This document shows positions 1 to 5,858 of a stretch of 6,185 nucleotides of DNA, one piece after another (position 1 is the first letter of the stretch; each line of letters opens with the position of its first letter). The position numbers and the translations under genes are program-made. The stretch is from Acholeplasmataceae bacterium (GTDB taxonomy: Bacteria; Bacillota_I; Bacilli_A; Acholeplasmatales; Acholeplasmataceae): the NCBI GenBank assembly GCA_016934175.1, contig JAFGTI010000028.1, positions 1 through 6,185 of the forward strand. Reading direction: 5' to 3'. The notes beneath the pieces are model-generated. The model did not search any database and was not told the DNA's origin. It saw nothing but the letters and a program-made list of their open reading frames with translations.

Positions 1-542
1 AGTGTGTTTAATTGAAAAATGGGCGCTTTATAACCTTTGATTACAAAATAATAACCATTTAAATAAGTTATTCGCTTTTGTCCGGCATTATAGACATGTG
101 CATCATAAACATCAACCTCATATTGGTGTTTTGATTGGAAAGTAATCTTATAAAAAAGAGATTTAACCGATAATAAAGGATATAGATGACTGGAATGAAA
201 ATCTTCTTTCTGTTTTGGATAAGCTTCATAAGTGAATGTCGTAAGTTCACTAAAATTGATATCTTCAACCACCTTTGGATATAAAAATTCATAATTAGGT
301 TTTTCACTGACATAAATCATCGACATAATGAAAGTGAAAATAAATGAGAAAACCAATAATGCGAATGACACAAAAAACAAAACTAAAAATAGGACACCTA
401 AATCATAAAGAAAGAAAAAAATGATGACGGGGACTATAAATGATGAGGAAACATATAATAAAGTTTTGATTGCTTTTTTCTTTTGTATTTTCATTAAATC
501 ATGATAAGCAATTGAAAGTTCATTTGAAAATAAAAACTCCAT
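1..542 (-). CDS. Partial two-helix membrane protein, DUF3137-like (3' end missing)
   Basis: An open frame with no stop runs from the ATG at 542 to the window edge, giving 180 complete codons; the C-terminus lies outside. The start is fixed by an AGGAGGG ribosome binding site five bases upstream. The protein begins MEFLFSNELSIAYHDLMK, then a basic patch (KKKAIK, residues 21-26), then two hydrophobic segments at about 28-47 and 50-77. A soluble region follows with aromatic and charged residues, including YNAGQKRITYLNGYYFVIK at about 151-169. Two N-terminal helices followed by a soluble domain with a motif of the form K-x-x-(T/V)-(F/Y)-x-G-x-(F/Y)-F resemble the DUF3137 family of unknown function. 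That assignment is from memory of the family and is tentative. It is the last visible gene of the rlmCD cluster, 23 bases after the phosphatase stop, so probably co-transcribed. No function can be assigned. Confidence 0.85.
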   Translation of the reverse strand, partial: MEFLFSNELSIAYHDLMKIQKKKAIKTLLYVSSSFIVPVIIFFFLYDLGVLFLVLFFVSFALLVFSFIFTFIMSMIYVSEKPNYEFLYPKVVEDINFSELTTFTYEAYPKQKEDFHSSHLYPLLSVKSLFYKITFQSKHQYEVDVYDAHVYNAGQKRITYLNGYYFVIKGYKAPIFQLNT

Positions 543-547
543 TTTTT

Positions 548-554
548 CCCTCCT
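548..554 (-). promoter_or_regulatory. Ribosome binding site AGGAGGG of the partial membrane protein gene
   Basis: The plus-strand sequence CCCTCCT reads AGGAGGG on the coding strand, five bases before the ATG at 542. It decides the start and reading frame of the gene running off the left edge. A competing frame at 313-68 has no such site. Confidence 0.8.
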
Positions 555-565
555 TTTTTCTGATT

Positions 566-1174
566 CTATGGATTTGATAAGTGTTTAATAATATTTTGTT
601 CAAGTATATTAATTCGATTTTCTGGACCAACTTCAAGAATTGAAATACTTGCATTATCTATTTTAATTAAGTCTCTTTGACTTAGATCATAACCTAAAAG
701 ATAACAAAGTAAAACTCTTATGACCCCACCATGCGTAACGATACATAAATTTTGATACTCTTTTTCTATTAATTTCATAAATAGAGAAACAACTCTATTT
801 TGAAACTCAACTAATGATTCTCCTCCTGAAATCGGGACACCAAAAAGTTGATTTTCATATTGTATCAAATCATCTTGGTAGGCTTCTTGAATTTCTTCCC
901 AAGTTAATCCTTCCCAATTGCCAACATTCATCTCTCTTAAATCATGAGAAAGGGTTAATGGGCACAATAAAGACTTTTGAATATATTGAGCTGTTTTTAA
1001 GGAGCGAGAGAGATCACTTGTATACATGTGATCAATTTCGACATCCTTAAAATAGTTGGTTAACATCTTGGCTTGAATCATACCAACTGTATCTAATTCA
1101 ATGTCTGCCCATCCTTGAAAGCGATGATTAAAATTCCAATCTGTTTGTCCATGCCTGACGAGGTAGATTTTCAT
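566..1174 (-). CDS. Histidine phosphatase family protein (phosphoglycerate mutase-like)
   Basis: This 202-residue protein belongs to the histidine phosphatase superfamily, branch 1, which works through a phosphohistidine intermediate in the cytoplasm. The RHG signature is at residues 7-9 (LVRHGQTDWN), with H8 as the expected phosphate acceptor. The other catalytic-pocket residues are R57 (YTSDLSRSLKTA), E81 in LREMNVGNWEG as likely proton donor, and H148 in IVTHGGVIR. The length is normal for small members such as GpmB, CobC or PhoE-type phosphatases. The substrate cannot be read from the sequence. No cobalamin genes are nearby, so an alpha-ribazole phosphatase name is not justified, and 2,3-bisphosphoglycerate-dependent mutases are usually longer (about 230-250 residues). 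The start has an AGGAGGT site (1181-1187) six bases upstream. The gene begins 22 bases after the methyltransferase stop and is probably co-transcribed with it. It ends in TAG. Confidence 0.93.
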   Translation of the reverse strand: MKIYLVRHGQTDWNFNHRFQGWADIELDTVGMIQAKMLTNYFKDVEIDHMYTSDLSRSLKTAQYIQKSLLCPLTLSHDLREMNVGNWEGLTWEEIQEAYQDDLIQYENQLFGVPISGGESLVEFQNRVVSLFMKLIEKEYQNLCIVTHGGVIRVLLCYLLGYDLSQRDLIKIDNASISILEVGPENRINILEQNIIKHLSNP

Positions 1175-1196
1175 AAGAATACCTCCTGTTTTAAAA

Positions 1197-2558
1197 CTAT
1201 TTTCGAATCAATAGACTTACTGATTCTACTAATGATGTATAAGGAAACATGTCGATAGGGACTGTTTCTATTAATTCATAATCATGACATAGGTGTTCTA
1301 AATCTTTCGCTAATGTTGATGGATTACAAGAACCATAGATAAGTCTGCTCGGTTTAAATGAAAGTATTAGATCGATTGTTTCTCTACCTAAACCAGTTCT
1401 TGGAGGATCAAAAAACATCACGTCAATCTTTTTTTCTTTCAATCCACTGAGTGCTCTTTTGAAATCGCTTTGTAGAATGCTCACATTCTCGATATGATTG
1501 GCTTCTAATGACATTTTAGCACTCTCACATGCTGCAGGATCAAGTTCTACAGCATAGATGTGTTTTGCATCACGACTGATGTAATGACTGATAGGAGCGA
1601 CTCCTGCATAGGCATCAATTGCTATTTCATGTGATTTTAAATTGGCTAGTCTTTTCATTTCTAAATAGAAAAGATGAGCTTGCTCTGAATTTAACTGAAA
1701 GAATGCTTCTGGCTTCAACATGAAATGATATCCACCGAGTGATTCTTTAAGTTCTGTTTTACCATGTAAAAGACGCATTTGATTTGTGAAGAAACCTGGC
1801 TTCTTTAATGAGTCATTGATGACTTCAACAACAGAAGTTACTGAGGGTTCTGACTTGATTAAATCTTCTGTAAGTTGTTCTAATCTTTGTGATTTTTTGG
1901 CCATAATGAGCGATACTTGAGCTTCTTGAGTCGTTTCACTTACTCGGACGACTAAAGAGCGTACATAACCTCTTTTTGTTTTTGGATCGATAGCATCTAT
2001 TTGATATTGATCCATCAAAGAGATGATTGTGTTTAATATATGATTGATCTGTTTGTTTTGGATGGGGCATTCATTAATTTCTACAAATTGATTAGAAGCT
2101 TTTGCATACATACCAAAAACATTTTTACCTCTTATTTTTTGTACAGGTAAGGAAGCTTTATTTCTGTAATTTTTAGGATTTTTCGCACCGATAGTATTTT
2201 TAATGATACTTGGATTGATTTTCTTTTTGATATAGCGATCAAATGATTGAATGATGAGATCACGTTTCTGGATAAGGGTTTTCTCATAGTCATAATGCTG
2301 AGTTTGACATCCACCACATATTTGATAGACTGGACAAAAAGGAGTGATTCGGTCGGGACTTTCTGAAATGATTTCAACAATTTCTGCTACTGCTCTATTA
2401 TCAAAAACTTCAGTAATTTCAACTTCAAGTTTTTCATTAGGTAAGGCTTGATCAACAAAAATAGCTAATTTTTGATAATAACCAATTCCTTCTCCATTTA
2501 TTCCCATCTTTCTAATATGTATTTGAATTCTATCACCAATTTTTATGTGTTCATTCAT
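1197..2558 (-). CDS. rlmCD: 23S rRNA (uracil-C5)-methyltransferase, RlmCD/RumA family
   Basis: This 453-residue, full-length enzyme of the SAM-dependent m5U RNA methyltransferase family acts on 23S rRNA (U747 and/or U1939 in E. coli numbering). An N-terminal TRAM-like RNA-binding domain covers about residues 4-63. The [4Fe-4S] cysteines C75, C81 and C84 (CPVYQICGGC) plus C164 (NECPIQ) fit the RumA pattern. The Rossmann domain follows: FFQLN (286-290), motif I DAYAGVAPIS (315-324), AVELDPAA (336-343), and DPPRTGL (384-390). The catalytic nucleophile is C411 in GSCNPSTLAKDL and the general base is E445 in SLVESVSLL. Oddities: motif I has Ala where a second Gly is usual, and Leu443 replaces the His usual in His-x-Glu. 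The start at 2558 has AGAGGTG four bases upstream and an in-frame TAG just before it. It is the first gene of a three-gene cluster. Single- versus dual-site specificity cannot be told; a tRNA-modifying TrmA is unlikely given the TRAM domain and cluster cysteines. Confidence 0.93.
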   Translation of the reverse strand: MNEHIKIGDRIQIHIRKMGINGEGIGYYQKLAIFVDQALPNEKLEVEITEVFDNRAVAEIVEIISESPDRITPFCPVYQICGGCQTQHYDYEKTLIQKRDLIIQSFDRYIKKKINPSIIKNTIGAKNPKNYRNKASLPVQKIRGKNVFGMYAKASNQFVEINECPIQNKQINHILNTIISLMDQYQIDAIDPKTKRGYVRSLVVRVSETTQEAQVSLIMAKKSQRLEQLTEDLIKSEPSVTSVVEVINDSLKKPGFFTNQMRLLHGKTELKESLGGYHFMLKPEAFFQLNSEQAHLFYLEMKRLANLKSHEIAIDAYAGVAPISHYISRDAKHIYAVELDPAACESAKMSLEANHIENVSILQSDFKRALSGLKEKKIDVMFFDPPRTGLGRETIDLILSFKPSRLIYGSCNPSTLAKDLEHLCHDYELIETVPIDMFPYTSLVESVSLLIRK

Positions 2559-2582
2559 ATTGCACCTCTATCTTATACCTCT

Positions 2583-2591
2583 ATTTTAACA
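2583..2591 (-). promoter_or_regulatory. Extended -10 promoter of the rlmCD cluster
   Basis: The coding strand reads TGTTAAAAT, an extended -10 element (TG-N-TAAAAT). It ends 24 bases before the rlmCD ATG and lies just downstream of the terminator of the preceding gene. No good -35 box is visible at 16-18 bases, which is acceptable for an extended -10 promoter. Transcription should begin near 2576, leaving a short leader that carries the AGAGGTG site. A nearby TATAAG (coding strand) is an alternative -10. Confidence 0.55.
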
Positions 2592-2618
2592 CAAATTTTG
2601 ATAACGTATCATCTAGAT

Positions 2619-2645
2619 AAAAAAAATGGGAACATGAGTTCCCAT
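2619..2645 (-). terminator. Rho-independent terminator after the Sel1-like membrane protein gene
   Basis: On the coding strand ATGGGAAC, loop TCAT, GTTCCCAT forms a perfect 8-base-pair hairpin followed at once by eight T residues. It starts 11 bases after the TAA stop of the 575-residue gene and separates it from the rlmCD promoter. The opposite orientation has no T-tract, so it works only for minus-strand transcription. Confidence 0.9.
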
Positions 2646-2656
2646 GTAAATATTCG

Positions 2657-4384
2657 TTAAAATTGGAAGAAAAATCCACTAACTACAACTAAGATGATAA
2701 GTGAAATGATAAGTCCTAATATTTGTTTATACTGGCCTTTGAAATGCTTCTCGTTTACATTCTTACCCAAAACAAATTCAGGATTATCAATTATTTTTTC
2801 TCTGATATTTGTTACATTTGCTAAATTGATCTTGATTCGCAAGATGTAATAGCATGTATAAGCCAGTAGCATGACACCCAAATACCAATAAACATTTGAT
2901 CCAATATCAGCAAGCAATTTAAAATTGGAAAGCATCAGTTCGTTATTAAATACTATGTTTCTAAGACCAATAGATAACATCCAAAAGTTTAAGATAAATA
3001 AAATGATTTTCAAAGGAGATAAAGCATTATACTTCCTAATATATCTAATCTCTTCCATCTTAAGAGCCTCAAGTTCTTCATAAAGAGATTCTTTTAAAGG
3101 GAATTCGAAATCGAGATGCACCCATGAAGTGTCCTCTTTTTTGTTGTCTTTAAATAGTTCTTGCCATTCTTCAGCATCAAACTCATACTTTTTGGAAGTA
3201 TATGTCTTATCTTTATATTTAAATGAGAGCTCAAATGTTGGTACTAAAGTTTTGTAGATATTAAACTTCTTAACAGTTATTTTAAGTTGTTTTGCTTTTT
3301 CTTTGTGCTTTTTCTTGATATCATTTTTGATTTCAGACTGGACTAATTCATCGATGTCATGATCTGAAATAGATGTTTCTAAATGAGGAATTTGATTTTT
3401 AAGATTAAATAGATCAAAGAGTTCTCGTAATTTTAAAAACTCATAATGATCACGTTCTGATGATTGGAAAAATCCAGTACTAATCTTACTGTTTACAAAA
3501 ACAGTTTCTTGATATTCATCTGAGGCTTTGCCTTCAGCAAAATATCCTTCAGTGAGCACATAAGGTTCATAGTTGAAACTTTCGGTACCATCTATAGGTT
3601 CATAATCATAAGCGGCATTTAAAAGTTTGATTTTCAACTGGAAAATCACATGAATATCTAATTTATCTTTTGAAAAATATTGTTTAAAATCATCATCTAT
3701 ATAGTAACAATGTTCTATATAGTTCATTACTTCATTTTTAATTTTATCAAGTGAGAAATTGGAATGAATATCATCTTTATGCATTAAGATTTGATCGGGA
3801 GCTTCCTCAATAAAATCTTGAAATTCTTTCGCAACAAGACCATGTTTTAAAGCTTCTTTGAGCTGTAAGAAAGCTTTTTTCCCGTTATAAAGCTCTTTTG
3901 TTTGATAAATTTGATAAAGATAGAGATGTGCTTCTTTTGATAAATCTTCTTGGATTGATTCTAAGAACCATTGTTCAGCACTTCTATAGGATTCTCTTTT
4001 TAAAAGAATCTTCGCGAGTTCATACTTTGTCTCTCTATATCCAAGTCCATATGCTTTTTGATAATAATCTTCCATTTCTTCTAAAGTGCAAGTGTTATTA
4101 AAAATTTCATTATTGAGTAAATAAGGGATTGAAAGTTCAACTTTACCTGAGCGAAAAACATCAATCATGAACTGTGATCCTAATTGATAACCATCTTCAT
4201 AGTAAATACTCTTTGGATTTTTGCTTTGATTAAAAAGCAGTTTTCCAGAGAGAACTTTTGCTTCAAAATGATTAAGTTCGGAGGCTTTAATCAAGTAATC
4301 AATAGCAATATCAATATCTTTTGGATAACCATTGCCTTGATAGTAATCTAAGCCTAACTGATAAAGTGTCTCAGCTTTGCTCAT
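2657..4384 (-). CDS. Sel1/TPR-like repeat protein with three C-terminal membrane segments, function unknown
   Basis: I do not recognise this 575-residue protein as a named family. Residues 4-48 fit a Sel1-like repeat (AETLYQLGLDYYQGNGYPKD, then IAIDYLIKASELNHFEAK). Further helical repeats are likely at about 105-145 and 150-185, suggesting a protein-binding solenoid. Residues about 210-430 form an unassigned domain containing a lysine-rich stretch (353-372) and strand-like alternation at 374-404. Three hydrophobic segments lie at about 457-475, 498-517 and 554-574, the last ending at the C-terminus. There is no signal peptide, so the N-terminal part is probably cytoplasmic and anchored from its C-terminus. 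The start is well fixed: AAGGAG (4391-4396) lies six bases upstream and an in-frame TGA directly precedes the ATG. The gene has its own -10 box and terminator and appears monocistronic. A scaffold or sensor role at the membrane is only an inference from the Sel1 repeats. Confidence 0.9.
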   Translation of the reverse strand: MSKAETLYQLGLDYYQGNGYPKDIDIAIDYLIKASELNHFEAKVLSGKLLFNQSKNPKSIYYEDGYQLGSQFMIDVFRSGKVELSIPYLLNNEIFNNTCTLEEMEDYYQKAYGLGYRETKYELAKILLKRESYRSAEQWFLESIQEDLSKEAHLYLYQIYQTKELYNGKKAFLQLKEALKHGLVAKEFQDFIEEAPDQILMHKDDIHSNFSLDKIKNEVMNYIEHCYYIDDDFKQYFSKDKLDIHVIFQLKIKLLNAAYDYEPIDGTESFNYEPYVLTEGYFAEGKASDEYQETVFVNSKISTGFFQSSERDHYEFLKLRELFDLFNLKNQIPHLETSISDHDIDELVQSEIKNDIKKKHKEKAKQLKITVKKFNIYKTLVPTFELSFKYKDKTYTSKKYEFDAEEWQELFKDNKKEDTSWVHLDFEFPLKESLYEELEALKMEEIRYIRKYNALSPLKIILFILNFWMLSIGLRNIVFNNELMLSNFKLLADIGSNVYWYLGVMLLAYTCYYILRIKINLANVTNIREKIIDNPEFVLGKNVNEKHFKGQYKQILGLIISLIILVVVSGFFFQF

Positions 4385-4409
4385 TCAAATCTCCTTAATC
4401 TTTATACTT

Positions 4410-4415
4410 ATTATA
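4410..4415 (-). promoter_or_regulatory. -10 box TATAAT of the Sel1-like membrane protein gene
   Basis: A consensus TATAAT on the coding strand ends 25 bases before the ATG at 4384, with AAGGAG between them. The -35 region at 17 bases is a T-rich stretch that matches TTGACA poorly, so the promoter is supported mainly by the perfect -10 box, its spacing and its position between a terminator and the gene. Confidence 0.55.
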
Positions 4416-4550
4416 ATGATTATTGGATGAAAAAAGAAATCTTATGTTTAAACCATGATTGATGACTCTATTTTACCTTATTGATCCTCAAATGAAACAT
4501 AAAAGAACTGAATAGAGAAAAAAAACAACAAATGAAGTCCTTAATTTATT

Positions 4551-4584
4551 AAAAAAAAGTCAGTTTCGAATGAAACTAACTTTT
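4551..4584 (-). terminator. Rho-independent terminator of ackA
   Basis: On the coding strand AGTTAGTTTC, loop ATTC, GAAACTGACT pairs over 10 base pairs with one G-T pair, followed by a run of eight T residues (counting the stem-closing T, nine). The stem can be extended by A-T pairs at its base. It begins about 20 bases after the ackA stop. The remaining intergenic DNA (about 4416-4550) is AT-rich and I see no gene in it. Confidence 0.9.
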
Positions 4585-4605
4585 GATATCAATCTCTATT
4601 TTATT

Positions 4606-5784
4606 TTATAGCTTTTCTATGCGAAGTACTTCTCTTGCAATCATGACCTCTTCATTGGTAGGGATAATATAAGCTTTAACTTTAGAGTTCTTAGTGGTGA
4701 TTAAATGTTCTCCACGCTTTTTATTTTCTTCGTGATCAATCTCGACACCAAGTACTTTTACTGCATCTAAGACGTGTGCTCTGACTTCTGGTGCATTTTC
4801 TCCAATACCTGCTGTAAAGATAATCGCATCAAGTCCACCCATATAAACATAATATGAACCAATATAATCTGCGATACGTTTAATTTGAATCGTATGTGCA
4901 AGTTTTGCACGATGATTCCCATTTTCCATCTCGCGAATAATATCTCTAGAGTCATTAGAAATACCGGAAACACCTAGATAACCAGATTTTTTATTAAGTT
5001 CATCTAAGACTTGAGCAAATGTCTTATCTTCTTTATCTGAAATTAGCATTAAAACAGATGGATCAATATTACCTGATCTTGTTCCCATTGGAATGCCTTC
5101 AAGCGGTGTTAAACCCATGGATGTATCCACTGATTTTCCGCCATCAACAGCGCAAAGTGATGCACCATTTCCTAAATGACAAATCACTAATTTAGCTTTT
5201 GGATTATCTAAAAGTTGAATTGCTCTTTCAGAGACAAATTGATGAGAGGTGCCATGAAAACCATATTTTCTAACACCATATTTGACATACCATTCATAAG
5301 GAGTTGCATACATGTATGCATCTTCTTCCATCGTTTGATGAAATGTTGTATCAAATACTGCAACTTGAATTATTTGTGGTAAAGCTTTTCTAAAGGCTTC
5401 TATCCCTGTGATATTTGCAGGATTGTGTAGAGGTGCTAGATCATTGAGACTTCTAATTTGATCAACAACCTCATCAGTGATAATCACTGAATCCTTGAAT
5501 ATTTCTCCACCTTGAACAACACGGTGGCCAACACCTTTAATGTCATCTAATGATTCAATAATGTGATGTTTAAGTAATCCTTCAACTACAAGTTCAACAG
5601 CGACCTTGTGGTCAAGTATTTCTTTGGTAACAACGACCTTTTCACCATTCACTTTAATTGAGAAATTAGCATTATAATAACCAATTCTTTCAACTAGCCC
5701 TGAAGTGATGACTTCTTCACTGGGCATTTCTAGTAACTGGAACTTAAGTGATGAACTCCCAGCATTTACAGCCATAATTTTCAT
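4606..5784 (-). CDS. ackA: Acetate kinase
   Basis: Acetate kinase interconverts acetyl phosphate plus ADP with acetate plus ATP in the cytoplasm, the ATP-yielding end of fermentative overflow metabolism. The 392-residue length is normal (about 400). All hallmark regions of the ASKHA-fold enzyme are present: NAGSSSLKFQL (7-17, with N7), GHRVVQGG with R88, FDTTFHQTM with D145, FHGTSH with H177, ICHLGNGAS with H203, DTSMGLTPLEGIPMGTRSG with R236, GIGENAPEVRAH (327-337), and the C-terminal TNEEVMIAR holding the Mg-binding Glu (378 or 379). No key residue is missing. The start at 5784 has AAGGAGAG eight bases upstream; Met4 is a less well placed alternative. It has its own promoter and terminator, and its usual partner pta is not in the window. 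Ordinary neighbours and composition give no sign of transfer. Confidence 0.98.
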   Translation of the reverse strand: MKIMAVNAGSSSLKFQLLEMPSEEVITSGLVERIGYYNANFSIKVNGEKVVVTKEILDHKVAVELVVEGLLKHHIIESLDDIKGVGHRVVQGGEIFKDSVIITDEVVDQIRSLNDLAPLHNPANITGIEAFRKALPQIIQVAVFDTTFHQTMEEDAYMYATPYEWYVKYGVRKYGFHGTSHQFVSERAIQLLDNPKAKLVICHLGNGASLCAVDGGKSVDTSMGLTPLEGIPMGTRSGNIDPSVLMLISDKEDKTFAQVLDELNKKSGYLGVSGISNDSRDIIREMENGNHRAKLAHTIQIKRIADYIGSYYVYMGGLDAIIFTAGIGENAPEVRAHVLDAVKVLGVEIDHEENKKRGEHLITTKNSKVKAYIIPTNEEVMIAREVLRIEKL

Positions 5785-5808
5785 AGTTTGAACTCTCCTT
5801 ATAATCTT

Positions 5809-5837
5809 ATCATAACTTATTTTTTAACTATATTCAA
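5809..5837 (-). promoter_or_regulatory. ackA promoter (-35 TTGAAT, 17-base spacer, -10 TATGAT)
   Basis: The coding strand carries TTGAAT (5837-5832), exactly 17 bases, then TATGAT (5814-5809). These match the sigma-70/SigA consensus at 4 of 6 and 5 of 6 positions with ideal spacing. The -10 ends 24 bases before the ackA ATG, giving a start near 5802 and a leader of under 20 bases that begins almost at the AAGGAG site. Confidence 0.75.
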
Positions 5838-5857
5838 GTATATGAACATATATTCAT
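5833..5857. repeat. Phased TTCA/TGAA half-sites at the ackA promoter
   Basis: On the plus strand TTCA (5833-5836), TGAA (5843-5846) and TTCA (5853-5856) occur at exact 10-base steps, so neighbouring pairs form inverted repeats with 6-base centres. The outer pair extends to ATGAA-N6-TTCAT (5842-5857). The first half-site lies inside the -35 box, a position that would suit a repressor operator. The array also sits between the stop of the upstream gene and the promoter. In AT-rich DNA such short matches can arise by chance, and no regulator is identified. Confidence 0.3.
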
Positions 5858-5858
5858 G

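Larger units (their letters stand above)
1..2591 (-). other. Predicted transcription unit rlmCD - histidine phosphatase - DUF3137-like gene
   Basis: The three genes share a strand with gaps of 22 and 23 bases that hold ribosome binding sites but no hairpin with a T-tract or evident promoter. The unit starts after the terminator at 2619-2645 and an extended -10 promoter. Its downstream end is outside the window. Co-transcription is inferred from spacing alone; the products have no obvious shared pathway. Confidence 0.6.

Noticed and set aside
68..313. Minus-strand reading frame of 81 codons
   Set aside because: It lies inside the partial membrane protein gene in another frame, has no ribosome binding site, and the overlapping frame has an excellent one and a coherent membrane protein.
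814..1050. Plus-strand reading frame of 78 codons
   Set aside because: It is antisense to the histidine phosphatase gene, whose catalytic motifs are intact, and shows no recognisable protein features.
566..1174. Naming the phosphatase as CobC (alpha-ribazole phosphatase) or GpmB
   Set aside because: The superfamily is clear, but no cobalamin or glycolytic genes are nearby and substrate specificity cannot be read from the motifs.
2132..2380. Minus-strand reading frame of 82 codons
   Set aside because: It is a shifted frame inside the methyltransferase gene, covering the Fe-S cysteine region that is clearly coding in the main frame.
2472..2660. Plus-strand reading frame of 62 codons
   Set aside because: It runs antisense through the rlmCD start, its promoter and a terminator hairpin, with no ribosome binding site or family resemblance.
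3898..4101. Plus-strand reading frame of 67 codons
   Set aside because: It is antisense to the Sel1-like gene and has no supporting signals.
4446..4453. Palindrome GTTTAAAC in the intergenic region
   Set aside because: An isolated 8-base AT-rich palindrome without spacing to a promoter element or a second copy is likely chance.
4427..4462. Possible 11-codon plus-strand peptide starting MKKEILC in the ackA to Sel1-like intergenic region
   Set aside because: There is no ribosome binding site before the ATG and no downstream gene on that strand, so a leader peptide role is not supported.
4767..4973. Minus-strand reading frame of 68 codons
   Set aside because: It is a shifted frame within ackA, where the main frame carries the conserved GIGENAP motif.
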